Part shown: positions 1 through 7,886 of the stretch, in pieces
Layout of the letters: each line of letters opens with the position of its first letter
Numbering within the stretch: the stretch's first letter is position 1
From: Actinomycetes bacterium
Lineage (GTDB): Bacteria; Actinomycetota; Actinomycetes; Actinomycetales; Microbacteriaceae
Length of the DNA stretch: 54,427 nucleotides
Assembly (NCBI GenBank): GCA_023431405.1
Contig: JAEYVZ010000046.1
Location: 1 to 54,427 of the forward strand
Direction: 5' to 3'
The notes under the pieces: generated by a model
The model's database searches: none
What the model was told of the DNA's origin: nothing
Seen by the model: only the letters and a program-made list of their open reading frames with translations
Translations under genes and position numbers: made by a program

Positions 1-76
1 CCCCCACGGGGGCGGCCCCGACTCCTACCCGCGGCCCCGCCGCATCTGAGTCCGATGTCGTACTCGAAAGGCATCC

Positions 77-1216
77 ATGAACATCCAGGCCTTCTTCCGA
101 TGGCTCTCCACCCTCAACCCCTGGCTCGAGATCGTGATCATCATCGGTCTCTTCCTCGCCGTGGTGGGCCTCATCCTCTTCTTCATCGAGATCGCGCCCC
201 GTGAGGGCACCAAGTACACGGTCATCCGGCTCATCGCGTGCGTCGCGGGTCCGGCGCTCGCGCTCGTGATCCTCGGGTCGTGGTACGAGGCAGCCGCGGT
301 CGCCGCGGTGCTCGGCCTGCTCCTCTTCTTCCTCGACAAGCGGGCCAAAGACGGCGCCGGGTCGCTCTTCCAGCTCATCGGGTTCCTGACCCCGGCTCTG
401 GCGCTCCTTGCCGTCGGCCTGGTCGTGCCGACGATCCAGACCACCGTTCAGGCGTTCATGAATTCCCGCGGCACCGAGTTCGTCGGCGTCGACAACTTCG
501 TCTGGATCTTCACGCAGCCCCAGAACGTGCGCGTCATCATCAACACGATCCTGTGGGTGCTCATCGCACCGGTCTTCTCCACGATCGCCGGACTCGCCTA
601 CGCGTACTTCATCGACCGTCTCCGCGGTGAGAAGTACTACAAGATCTTCGTCTTCATGCCCATGGCGATCTCGTTCGTGGGCGCGTCGATCATCTGGCGC
701 TTCATGTACACGCCGCGGCCGGAGGGGCAGAACCAGATCGGCTTCCTGAACCAGGTGATCGTGTGGTTCGGCGGGCAGCCCTACAACTTCCTCGCCGACA
801 ACCCGTGGAACACCCTGTGGCTCATCGTCGTGTTCATCTGGATCCAGACCGGGTTCGCGATGGTGCTCCTGTCGGCCGCCATCAAGGGCGTGCCCACCGA
901 GCAGCTCGAAGCAGCCGACCTCGACGGCACCAACGCATGGCAGAAGTTCCGCAACGTGGTGGTGCCCGGCATCCGTCCGGCGCTCATCGTCGTGCTCACG
1001 ACGATCTCCATCGCGTCGCTCAAGGTGTTCGACATCGTCCGCACCATGACGGCGGGCGCCAACAGCACCTCGGTGCTCGCCAACGAGATGTACACGCAGT
1101 TCCGCAGCTTCGAGGCGGGGCGCTCTGCCGCCTTCGCCCTGATCCTGTTCGTGCTGGTGCTGCCGATCGTGATCTACAACGCGCGACAGCTGAAGAAGCA
1201 GAGGGAGATCCGCTGA
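77..1216 (+). CDS. Sugar ABC transporter permease (MalF-like)
   Basis: Integral membrane subunit of a binding-protein-dependent carbohydrate importer (CUT1 type). The 379-residue protein is mostly hydrophobic, with several membrane spans in the first 120 residues followed by the usual six-span permease core. The cytoplasmic EAA loop that docks the ATPase is visible from about residue 275 (EQLEAADLDGTNAWQKF). The N-terminal 90 residues carry extra hydrophobic segments, as in MalF and the alpha-glucoside permeases. An AAAGG ribosome site lies six bases before the ATG. The stop overlaps the start of the next permease by one base. The receptor gene is presumably upstream of the window, and no ATPase gene is present, so a shared MsiK-type ATPase is inferred. 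The exact sugar is not visible. Confidence 0.93.
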   Translation: MNIQAFFRWLSTLNPWLEIVIIIGLFLAVVGLILFFIEIAPREGTKYTVIRLIACVAGPALALVILGSWYEAAAVAAVLGLLLFFLDKRAKDGAGSLFQLIGFLTPALALLAVGLVVPTIQTTVQAFMNSRGTEFVGVDNFVWIFTQPQNVRVIINTILWVLIAPVFSTIAGLAYAYFIDRLRGEKYYKIFVFMPMAISFVGASIIWRFMYTPRPEGQNQIGFLNQVIVWFGGQPYNFLADNPWNTLWLIVVFIWIQTGFAMVLLSAAIKGVPTEQLEAADLDGTNAWQKFRNVVVPGIRPALIVVLTTISIASLKVFDIVRTMTAGANSTSVLANEMYTQFRSFEAGRSAAFALILFVLVLPIVIYNARQLKKQREIR

Positions 1217-2181
1217 TGAGCACCGCGACATCCGCCGCCGTCGTCGTCGACGACAGCACCGCGCGCCGTCTGAAGCGTGGCGAGCGCGAGCTCGAGGGCC
1301 TCCGCCGCACGAAGAAGCGACTCACGTCGCCCTGGGCCACGGCCGCCGCGCTCATCATCGCGGCGCTGTGGACCGTGCCGACGTTCGGTCTTTTCCTGAC
1401 GTCGTTCCGGCCGCGGGACCTGATCAACACCACCGGTTGGTGGACGATCTTCGAGAACTGGGGCTTCACGCTCGACAACTACGTGACCGCGCTCCAGACG
1501 GGCAACAGCCAGCTCAACATGGGCGGCGCGTTCATCAACTCGATCGTGATCTCGCTGCCGGCGACGGTGCTCCCGATCTCGGTGGCCATGCTCGCCGCGT
1601 ACGCGTTCGCGTGGATGGACTTCAAGGGCAAGGACATCCTCTTCGTCGGGATCTTCGCGCTCCAGATCGTTCCCCTGCAGATGGCGCTGATCCCGCTGCT
1701 GCAGTTCTTCGCACAGGGGACGATCTTCGGGATCCCGGTGGTCGAGGCGTTCGGATCGGCCGGCTACGCCCAGGTGTGGATCGCGCACACGATCTTCGGT
1801 CTGCCGCTCGTGATCTACCTGCTCCACAACTTCGTCTCCGAGATCCCGCGGGATGTCATCGAAGCCGCGCGGGTCGACGGTGCCGGGCACGGCCAGATCT
1901 TCTTCCGGATCATCCTGCCGCTGACCGCCCCGGCGATCGCCTCGGTCGCGATCTTCCAGTTCCTGTGGGTGTGGAACGACCTGCTCGTCGCGCTGATCTT
2001 CGCCGACGGCAACGTCGCCCCGATCACCAAGCTGCTGGCGGAGATGACCGGCAGCCGCGGCCAGGACTGGTACCTGCTCACGGCGGGCGCGTTCATCGCC
2101 CTGGTGGTGCCGCTGATCGTGTTCCTGTCGCTGCAGCGGTACTTCGTGCGAGGGCTCCTCGCCGGCTCGACCAAGGGCTGA
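1216..2181 (+). CDS. Carbohydrate ABC transporter permease (MalG-like)
   Basis: Second permease of the importer begun by the preceding gene. From the ATG that shares one base with the upstream stop, the protein has 321 residues: a charged cytoplasmic N-terminus of about 45 residues and six membrane spans. The EAA loop starts near residue 213 (DVIEAARVDGAGHGQIFF), in the usual place for MalG-type subunits. A longer frame continues upstream inside the first permease but has no role. A perfect hairpin follows 43 bases after the stop, so the transcript probably ends here. Function in sugar uptake is family knowledge; the substrate is unknown. Confidence 0.93.
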   Translation: MSTATSAAVVVDDSTARRLKRGERELEGLRRTKKRLTSPWATAAALIIAALWTVPTFGLFLTSFRPRDLINTTGWWTIFENWGFTLDNYVTALQTGNSQLNMGGAFINSIVISLPATVLPISVAMLAAYAFAWMDFKGKDILFVGIFALQIVPLQMALIPLLQFFAQGTIFGIPVVEAFGSAGYAQVWIAHTIFGLPLVIYLLHNFVSEIPRDVIEAARVDGAGHGQIFFRIILPLTAPAIASVAIFQFLWVWNDLLVALIFADGNVAPITKLLAEMTGSRGQDWYLLTAGAFIALVVPLIVFLSLQRYFVRGLLAGSTKG

Positions 2182-2224
2182 TCGCCCGGCGGCGGAGCAC
2201 GCTGGGGGAGGCTCCGTCGCTCCG

Positions 2225-2256
2225 ACCGGCGGCATCGTGGGGGCGATGCCGCCGGT
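2225..2256. terminator. Hairpin terminator between convergent units
   Basis: A perfect 13-base inverted repeat (ACCGGCGGCATCG at 2225-2237 and its complement at 2244-2256) with a six-base loop lies between the permease operon and the oppositely oriented DUF305 gene. There is no long T run, which is common in GC-rich actinomycetes. It could serve both directions. Confidence 0.75.
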
Positions 2257-2298
2257 GGGGCGGTCATATCGGTCGGGCGGCGAGGGCTCTGCCCGCGG

Positions 2299-2973
2299 TC
2301 AGGGAGTGCAGCCGAGGCGTGCCTGCATCGAGGCCATCGCGTCGAGCTCGAACTGCTGTGCATCGCGCATGCGCTCCGCCGCGGCCAGCACCTGCGGTTC
2401 GGAGCCGAGCTCGAGCACGGCGTCGGCCATCGGGAGCGCACCCTCGTGGTGACGGATCATGAGCTCGAGGAAGAGGCAGTCGGCATCCTGGCCTGACGCG
2501 CCACGCAGCTCCTGCAGCTCGGTCTCGCTCGCCATGCCCATCGAGACGCGGATCTCCTCCGCGGTCGGGGTGGCGCCTTCTCGCACGCCGTGAGCGTGAC
2601 CCGCGTCGGATGCCGACATCCACGCCATCGTCGCATCGCCGATCTGCGCCAGACCCCACTGCTGGAGCCAGCCGTACATGAGGCCTTTCTGCTCCGACTG
2701 GCCCGTGGCGATGTCGTAGGCGAGAGCGCGCAGGTCGGTGTCGTCGGTCTTGCCGTAGATGGTCATGGCCATGTCGACCGCCTGGGCGTGGTGCACCTGC
2801 ATATCGCGCGCGAATCCGGCTTCGGCGGAGTCTCCGGAGGGCGTCTGCGGAGCGATGTCGAATGCGGAGAAGCGGCCGATCGCGAACGCCGTCGCCGCGA
2901 CGGCGAGAGCGACGAGCGCGATCGCCCACCACGGGGGCAGTGCGCGGGAGGGCGTGGCGGTGGGCTCGGTCAC
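2299..2973 (-). CDS. DUF305 family membrane-anchored protein
   Basis: 224-residue protein with one hydrophobic segment at about residues 17-33 and an exported DUF305 domain after it. The two family signatures are visible: an HHAQAVDMA stretch near residue 62 and MIRHHEGALPMAD near residue 172, giving the His/Met-rich helices typical of this ferritin-like four-helix fold. DUF305 proteins have been linked to metal (copper) handling in some bacteria, but the role here is unknown. The start overlaps the end of the DUF3105 gene by four bases, so the two are translationally coupled and probably work together in the cell envelope. Confidence 0.9.
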   Translation of the reverse strand: MTEPTATPSRALPPWWAIALVALAVAATAFAIGRFSAFDIAPQTPSGDSAEAGFARDMQVHHAQAVDMAMTIYGKTDDTDLRALAYDIATGQSEQKGLMYGWLQQWGLAQIGDATMAWMSASDAGHAHGVREGATPTAEEIRVSMGMASETELQELRGASGQDADCLFLELMIRHHEGALPMADAVLELGSEPQVLAAAERMRDAQQFELDAMASMQARLGCTP

Positions 2974-3680
2974 GACTGCTTGCCGGGCGCGTCGAGCGCG
3001 CCGGTGCAGGCGGCGTTGGGCTCGGGGGCGTTCGTGCTGCGCCAGTACGACTCGAGGAACTCACGGATGCGCGGGTCGGTGGGGGAGTCGACCTGGATCT
3101 GCGCGTTCCAGGCGCTGGCGACGATGGGCGACGGGAGCCCCTCGAAGGGAGAGAGGATGACATAGCTAGACGGGAGCTGCTGACGGATGGCGTCGACGCC
3201 GGCTTCGTCGAGGCGGGCGGGGTCGTAGGTGATCCACACGGCGCCGTGCTCGAGCGAGTGGACGGCGTTCACGTTCGGCACCGGCTCGGAGTACACGCCG
3301 CAGTTGAGCCACATGGCGTTGTGGTCGCCGCCGGCGGGCGGGGTCTGGGCGTAGTCGACGTCGCCTTCGACGTGATTGGCGGTGTTGGTGAAGGTCTGGA
3401 TGCCCTCGATGGCTGAACCGTCGCTGTCGCCGCGGTCGAGGGTCACGGGGCGGGGGGTGAGGATGAGCGATGCGACGACGAGGCCGATCACGGCGAGCCC
3501 GGCGGTGCTCCCGACCACCCACCAGACGAGCTTGCTGCGGCGGCGCTGGGCGAGCTGGCGCTGGTACTCGGCGAGCTTCGCCTGCTTCTGCTGCTCCCGC
3601 TGCTGCTTGGCGGTCAGGTTGATCTGGGCCTGGGCGGCGGGGTTTCCGCTCGTGCGCTTGCCGGGGGAAGTCGGGGTCAT
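2970..3680 (-). CDS. DUF3105 family membrane protein
   Basis: 236-residue protein. Residues 1-50 are polar and basic with a Gln/Lys-rich, probably helical stretch; a single membrane span follows at about 51-73; the rest is an extracytoplasmic DUF3105 domain with NCGVYSEPVP and VHSLEHGAVWITY signatures. Function of the family is not established. It is the first gene of a two-gene unit with the DUF305 protein (four-base ATGA overlap), a pairing that is common in actinomycetes. The unit runs away from the exporter gene across a 140-base region that holds the promoters of both directions. Confidence 0.9.
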   Translation of the reverse strand: MTPTSPGKRTSGNPAAQAQINLTAKQQREQQKQAKLAEYQRQLAQRRRSKLVWWVVGSTAGLAVIGLVVASLILTPRPVTLDRGDSDGSAIEGIQTFTNTANHVEGDVDYAQTPPAGGDHNAMWLNCGVYSEPVPNVNAVHSLEHGAVWITYDPARLDEAGVDAIRQQLPSSYVILSPFEGLPSPIVASAWNAQIQVDSPTDPRIREFLESYWRSTNAPEPNAACTGALDAPGKQS

Positions 3681-3819
3681 GGGGGATCTCGGCTTTCGGG
3701 CGTCGGGGACTTCGGGAGTGCCCGCGCGCGGGCGTCGGAGAGGGGACCGACGTCGGTCCGCACGGCGCAGGACGCCTCAATCCTATTCGCGAGCATAGGA
3801 GCGGGGCCTGGGAAAAGGT

Positions 3820-3825
3820 TATGAT
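3820..3825 (+). promoter_or_regulatory. Probable -10 box of the Bcr/CflA-like exporter
   Basis: TATGAT matches the TANNNT actinobacterial -10 consensus. It overlaps the most upstream ATG of the exporter frame (3821), so that ATG would not be transcribed; this favours the GTG at 3887. The -35 region is weak. Confidence 0.45.
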
Positions 3826-3886
3826 CGAATGTTCCTCGAATCGATTCGAGATCTCCCCGCCCGCCTCCCCGACACGTCAGGAACCC

Positions 3887-5212
3887 GTGCGCGACACCGG
3901 CAGCATCCGTCTTCCTCAGCAACAGCGCTCCTCCACCGGCGCGATCCGCACCCTCGGGTCGCACCCGGAGACCGCGCCGATCGTCCTCCACCCGGGTGAC
4001 CGGATCCCCACCGCCCGCCGGGTCGTCTATGTCATCCTCCTCGGAGCCCTGACGGCGCTCGGCCCGTTCACCGTCGACCTCTATCTGCCCGCCTTCCCCG
4101 TGCTGCAGGCCGATTTCCAGACCTCGGCCGCCGCGATCCAGCTCACCCTCACCGGCACGATGATCGGCTTCGCGCTCGGCCAGCTGGTGGTCGGTCCGCT
4201 CAGCGACAAGGTGGGGCGGCGTCTGCCGCTGCTGGCGGTGACCGCCCTGCATGTGCTCGCCAGCGTCGGCGCCGCCATCGCCCCGACGCTCGAGCTGCTG
4301 TCGGTGGCACGCGTCGTGATGGGGGCCGGCGCCGCCGCCGGTGGTGTGGTCGCCGCGGCGATCGTGCGCGACCTGTTCGGGGGACGGCGCCTCGTCGTCA
4401 TGCTCTCGCGGCTCGCGCTCGTCTCAGGCGTGGCCCCCGTGCTCGCACCGCTCGTCGGCTCGGCGCTGCTGCTGGTGATGCCGTGGCGGGGCGTGTTCGT
4501 CGTGCTGGCGATCTACGGGGCCGTCATGCTCATCTCCGCGATCGCCCTCATCCCTGAGACGCTCCCGCCCGCGCGTCGTCACGAGCGCGGTGCGACGACG
4601 GTGTGGCAGCGGTATCGGAGTGTGTTCAGCGACCGGGTCTTCATCGGCGTCCTCATCATCGGCGGCATGACGTTCTCGGGCCTCTTCTCCTACCTCTCGG
4701 CCTCGTCGTTCCTCTTCCAGGAGGCCTACGCCTTCGACGCGCAGCAGTACGGACTGCTGTTCGCGGCGAACTCCCTCGGTGTCGTCGCCGGCGTGCAGGC
4801 CGCATCGCGGCTCGCGGCGCGTTTCGGCCCGCAGTGGGTGCTCGCGTGGTCGACGGCGGTGCTGCTGACAGCAGGCGTCGCGATCATCGTCACCGATCAG
4901 CTGGGGCTCGGACTGTGGGGCACGGTCGTGCCGCTGTTCGTCTTCATGACGGCGTGCGGCTTCACCTTCCCCTGTGTGCAGGTGCTCGCGCTCGACCGGC
5001 ACGGCAGCGCCGCCGGCACCGCGCAGTCGATCGTCGGCGCCACGAACTTCGGTGTCGCGGGCATCATCTCGCCGCTCGTCGGCTGGATCGCGAAGGATGC
5101 CGGGATCACGGCGACCACCATGGCGACGGTCATGGTCGGCTGCGCGACGATCGGGCTGCTGTCGCTGTGGCTCGTCGTGAGGCCGCGCACGGTCGAGCGT
5201 CTGTCGCCCTGA
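3887..5212 (+). CDS. Multidrug efflux MFS transporter (Bcr/CflA-like)
   Basis: Twelve-span major facilitator of the drug:H+ antiporter-1 group. The motif A loop GPLSDKVGRRLPLL follows the second span (about residues 103-116 from this start), and the first span carries the TVDLYLPAFP stretch typical of Bcr/CflA proteins. I chose the GTG at 3887, preceded by AGGA, because a TATGAT -10 box overlaps the longer ATG start at 3821; with that earlier start the protein would have 463 instead of 441 residues. The polar N-terminal 40 residues are unusual but found in actinobacterial relatives. Substrate cannot be read from sequence. It stands alone, divergent from the DUF3105 gene. Confidence 0.88.
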   Translation: MRDTGSIRLPQQQRSSTGAIRTLGSHPETAPIVLHPGDRIPTARRVVYVILLGALTALGPFTVDLYLPAFPVLQADFQTSAAAIQLTLTGTMIGFALGQLVVGPLSDKVGRRLPLLAVTALHVLASVGAAIAPTLELLSVARVVMGAGAAAGGVVAAAIVRDLFGGRRLVVMLSRLALVSGVAPVLAPLVGSALLLVMPWRGVFVVLAIYGAVMLISAIALIPETLPPARRHERGATTVWQRYRSVFSDRVFIGVLIIGGMTFSGLFSYLSASSFLFQEAYAFDAQQYGLLFAANSLGVVAGVQAASRLAARFGPQWVLAWSTAVLLTAGVAIIVTDQLGLGLWGTVVPLFVFMTACGFTFPCVQVLALDRHGSAAGTAQSIVGATNFGVAGIISPLVGWIAKDAGITATTMATVMVGCATIGLLSLWLVVRPRTVERLSP

Positions 5213-5229
5213 TCCCGCGATCTCGCACG

Positions 5230-5235
5230 TAGTCT
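5230..5235 (+). promoter_or_regulatory. Leaderless -10 box (PAP2 gene)
   Basis: TAGTCT lies exactly six bases before the ATG at 5242, so transcription would start at or next to the start codon. No ribosome site is seen. Confidence 0.6.
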
Positions 5236-5241
5236 GGGGCG

Positions 5242-5886
5242 ATGAGCATGCCTACGACCGACGTCGAGATCTCCATCGCTCTGCGCCGCCTGGTGGTGGG
5301 GCTCGCCTTGATCGCACTGGCAGCGCTGCTGGGCGTGCTCATCGCCGTCGAGGTCGATCCGCTCGACATCGACACGTGGTGGAACGGCGGGGTGAGCACC
5401 TGGGCGCCCGGCTTCACGCAGCTCGCCTTCCTCATGGACTTCCTCGGCGGCGGGTGGTTCGCGACCTACCTCGTACCGCTCGGCGGCGCACTGATCCTGG
5501 TGATCGTGCGACGTCCGTGGGCGGCGTTGACCTTCGTCGTCGCCTCCGCCGTGAGCGCGGGCATCGTGCAGATCGTCAAGGCCCTCTTCGGACGCGTGCG
5601 ACCGGAGGAGATCCTCGTCATCTCCGATCACGGGTCGTATCCGTCGGGTCACACCGCCAACGCGGCGACGATCGCCGTCATCGCGGTGATCCTGTTCCCC
5701 CGCGCGTGGGTGGCGCTCGTGGGGGCGGCGTGGGTGTTCCTCATGGCGTTCAGTCGCACGCAGGTGCACGCGCACTGGTTGAGCGACACCGTGGGTGGCA
5801 CGCTGTTCGGCGCCGGGGCCGCTCTTGCGATCGCCGCAGCGTTCACTGTTCCGCTGATCCGGGAGAGTTCTAAGCTGAGCGCATGA
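5242..5886 (+). CDS. PAP2 family lipid phosphatase
   Basis: Membrane phosphatase of the type 2 phosphatidic acid phosphatase family, 214 residues with about five or six spans. All three catalytic motifs are intact: K113-x6-R120-P121, P134-S-G-H137, and S171-R172-x5-H178-x3-D182. H178 is the expected nucleophile and H137 the acid. The likely substrate is a lipid or prenyl pyrophosphate such as phosphatidate or undecaprenyl-PP, which the sequence does not decide. The mRNA appears leaderless. Its stop overlaps the start of the HerA-like ATPase by four bases, so that gene is coupled to it. Confidence 0.92.
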   Translation: MSMPTTDVEISIALRRLVVGLALIALAALLGVLIAVEVDPLDIDTWWNGGVSTWAPGFTQLAFLMDFLGGGWFATYLVPLGGALILVIVRRPWAALTFVVASAVSAGIVQIVKALFGRVRPEEILVISDHGSYPSGHTANAATIAVIAVILFPRAWVALVGAAWVFLMAFSRTQVHAHWLSDTVGGTLFGAGAALAIAAAFTVPLIRESSKLSA

Positions 5887-7745
5887 CCGCGCCAGAGGAT
5901 GCCGCAGCCGCAGAGATCGCCCGGCTGCAGGCCGAGGCCGAAGCCGCCGAAGCCGCGTTGAAGCTCGCGCAGGCCAAAGCCGCGCTCGCCGCCGCGCAGG
6001 CGGCCGCCTCCCGCTCCGCCACCGCCGGTGAGGAGCCTGCCGGCTCGGCTCCGGCATCCGGGCCCCCGGCGCCCGATGAGGTCGCTGAGCCTGCCGGCTC
6101 GGCTCCGGCATCCGGGCCCCTGGCGCCCGATGAGGTCGCCGCGATCGTCCGCGGCTACACGTTCGATGCCGCCACCCTCGACCTCGGCGCGCTCGTCAAT
6201 ACGGAGCCCGTGCCGGAGGCGCAGATCCGCATCCCGTTGGCGATGATGAATCGGCACGGTCTCGTCGCCGGGGCGACCGGTACCGGGAAGACCCGCACGC
6301 TGCAGGGGATCGCGGAGCAGCTCGCCGCTCAGGGCGTGCCCGTCTTCGCCGCCGATATCAAGGGCGACCTGTCGGGAGTGGCGACCCCCGGCGAGCCCAA
6401 CGACAAGCTCCTGGCGCGCACCCGCGCGATCGGCCAGGACTGGATGCCACAGGCATCCGCGACGGAGTACTTCGCCCTCGGCGGCATCGGCAAGGGCGTG
6501 CCGGTGCGTGCGACCGTGTCGGGCTTCGGGCCGCTCCTGCTGAGCAAGGTGCTGGGGCTCAACCAGACGCAGGAGTCGAGCCTCGGGCTGGTGTTCCACT
6601 ACGCCGATCAGAACGGTCTCGCCCTCGTCGATCTCTCCGACCTGCGCGCGGTGCTCAGCTACCTCACGAGCGACGAGGGCAAGGTGGAACTGGCGGGGCT
6701 CGGAGGGCTCTCTGCCGCGACGGCGGGGGTGATCCTGCGCGAGCTCATCACCTTCGCCGACGACGGTGCCGACGTGTTCTTCGGCGAGCCGGAGTTCGAC
6801 GTCGCCGAGTTCCTGCGCACCGCGCCCGACGGCCGGGGGATCATCTCGCTCCTGGAGGTCCCCGGCGTCGCCGACAAGCCGGCGCTGTTCTCGACGTTCC
6901 TCATGTACCTGCTCGCCGAGCTGTTCGAGATGCTTCCCGAGGTGGGAGACCTCGACAAGCCGAAGCTCGTCTTCTTCTTCGACGAAGCACACCTCCTGTT
7001 CCGCGATGCGTCGAAGGACTTCCTGGCCGCGATCACGCAGACGGTGCGGCTCATCCGCTCGAAGGGAGTCGGTGTCTTCTTCGTCACGCAGACGCCGAAA
7101 GATGTGCCCGGAGATGTGCTCGCCCAGCTCGGCTCCCGCGTGCAGCACGCCCTGCGCGCATTCACGCCGGATGATGCGAAGGCGTTGCGAGCGACCGTCG
7201 GCACCTACCCCCGCAGCGGCTACGACCTCGAGCGCACCCTGCAGGAACTGGGCACGGGCGAGGCCATCGTGACCGTCATGGGCGAGAAGGGCGCCCCGAC
7301 GCCCGTTGCGTGGACGCGCCTGCGCGCTCCGCAGGGGCTCATGTCTCCCACTCCCGACCCCGAAATCGAGCGCGCCGTTCACGCCTCGCCCCTGCTGACG
7401 AAGTACGGCACCGCGATCGACCGGGAGTCGGCGCGCGAGATCCTCACCGCGAAGATGAACGCCGCAGCAGAGAAAGAGGCGGCCGAGCAGGCGGCGAAGG
7501 AGAAAGCGAAGGCGGATGCCGAATACGCCAAGCAGCAGGCGGCCATCGCCAAGGCCGATGCCGCGGCCGAGAAGGAACGACAGCGCGAGTACGACCGCAT
7601 CATGAAGTCGACGGGCGGGTCGACCCGGTCGCGGACGACCCGCAAGAAGGAGACGACGCCGCTGGAGCAGGTGCTCGGATCGAAGGCGACGCAATCGATC
7701 CTGAACTCCGTCATCCGCGGGGTCTTCGGCACGGGCCGCCGCTGA
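5883..7745 (+). CDS. HerA-like ATPase, DUF853 family
   Basis: 620-residue P-loop ATPase of the HerA/FtsK clade annotated as DUF853 (helicase HerA-like C-terminal). Walker A is GATGTGKT at residues 130-137 and Walker B ends in FFFDEAH at 365-370; the sensor-like FFVTQTPKD follows. The first 50 residues are Ala/Glu-rich coiled coil, then comes an 18-residue tandem repeat, and another charged coiled coil runs at about 515-570 before the conserved C-terminus. DUF853 proteins act on DNA or in an unclear cellular role; none is proved here. It starts by ATGA overlap with the PAP2 gene. Confidence 0.9.
   Translation: MTAPEDAAAAEIARLQAEAEAAEAALKLAQAKAALAAAQAAASRSATAGEEPAGSAPASGPPAPDEVAEPAGSAPASGPLAPDEVAAIVRGYTFDAATLDLGALVNTEPVPEAQIRIPLAMMNRHGLVAGATGTGKTRTLQGIAEQLAAQGVPVFAADIKGDLSGVATPGEPNDKLLARTRAIGQDWMPQASATEYFALGGIGKGVPVRATVSGFGPLLLSKVLGLNQTQESSLGLVFHYADQNGLALVDLSDLRAVLSYLTSDEGKVELAGLGGLSAATAGVILRELITFADDGADVFFGEPEFDVAEFLRTAPDGRGIISLLEVPGVADKPALFSTFLMYLLAELFEMLPEVGDLDKPKLVFFFDEAHLLFRDASKDFLAAITQTVRLIRSKGVGVFFVTQTPKDVPGDVLAQLGSRVQHALRAFTPDDAKALRATVGTYPRSGYDLERTLQELGTGEAIVTVMGEKGAPTPVAWTRLRAPQGLMSPTPDPEIERAVHASPLLTKYGTAIDRESAREILTAKMNAAAEKEAAEQAAKEKAKADAEYAKQQAAIAKADAAAEKERQREYDRIMKSTGGSTRSRTTRKKETTPLEQVLGSKATQSILNSVIRGVFGTGRR
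6033..6140 (+). repeat. 54-bp in-frame tandem duplication
   Basis: Two adjacent 54-base copies (6033-6086 and 6087-6140) encode EPAGSAPASGPPAPDEVA and the same 18 residues with one Pro-to-Leu change. The repeat forms the flexible Pro/Ala linker between the coiled coil and the ATPase core. Confidence 0.95.
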
Positions 7746-7776
7746 CGGGCAAGCAGCGTCCTGTGTGCGCTGAAGG

Positions 7777-7848
7777 ATGTTCATGGCGCTTCGCGCAGAG
7801 GTGTTCAGGGCGCTCCGCGCAGAGGTGTTCAGGGCGCTCCGCGCAAGG
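7777..7848 (+). repeat. Three 24-bp tandem repeats, intergenic
   Basis: Units at 7777-7800, 7801-7824 and 7825-7848 share GTGTTCAGGGCGCTCCGCGC with few changes. Each unit contains the small inverted repeat GCGC-TCC-GCGC. They lie between the DUF853 stop and the next promoter. An open frame through them (VFRALRAE repeats) has no other support as a gene. Confidence 0.9.
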
Positions 7849-7874
7849 GGCTGTGCGGTGTCGGTGCGGCGGGA

Positions 7875-7880
7875 TACCGT
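7875..7880 (+). promoter_or_regulatory. Leaderless -10 box (DUF2867 gene)
   Basis: TACCGT exactly six bases before the ATG at 7887. No Shine-Dalgarno sequence is visible. Confidence 0.55.
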
Positions 7881-7886
7881 CTCACC

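Noticed and set aside
1..12. CCCCC-AC-GGGGG at the window edge as a terminator
   Set aside because: The two-base loop cannot form as such and the upstream context is missing, so nothing can be claimed.
7777..7848. CRISPR array
   Set aside because: The units are directly adjacent with no spacers, and no cas genes are nearby.
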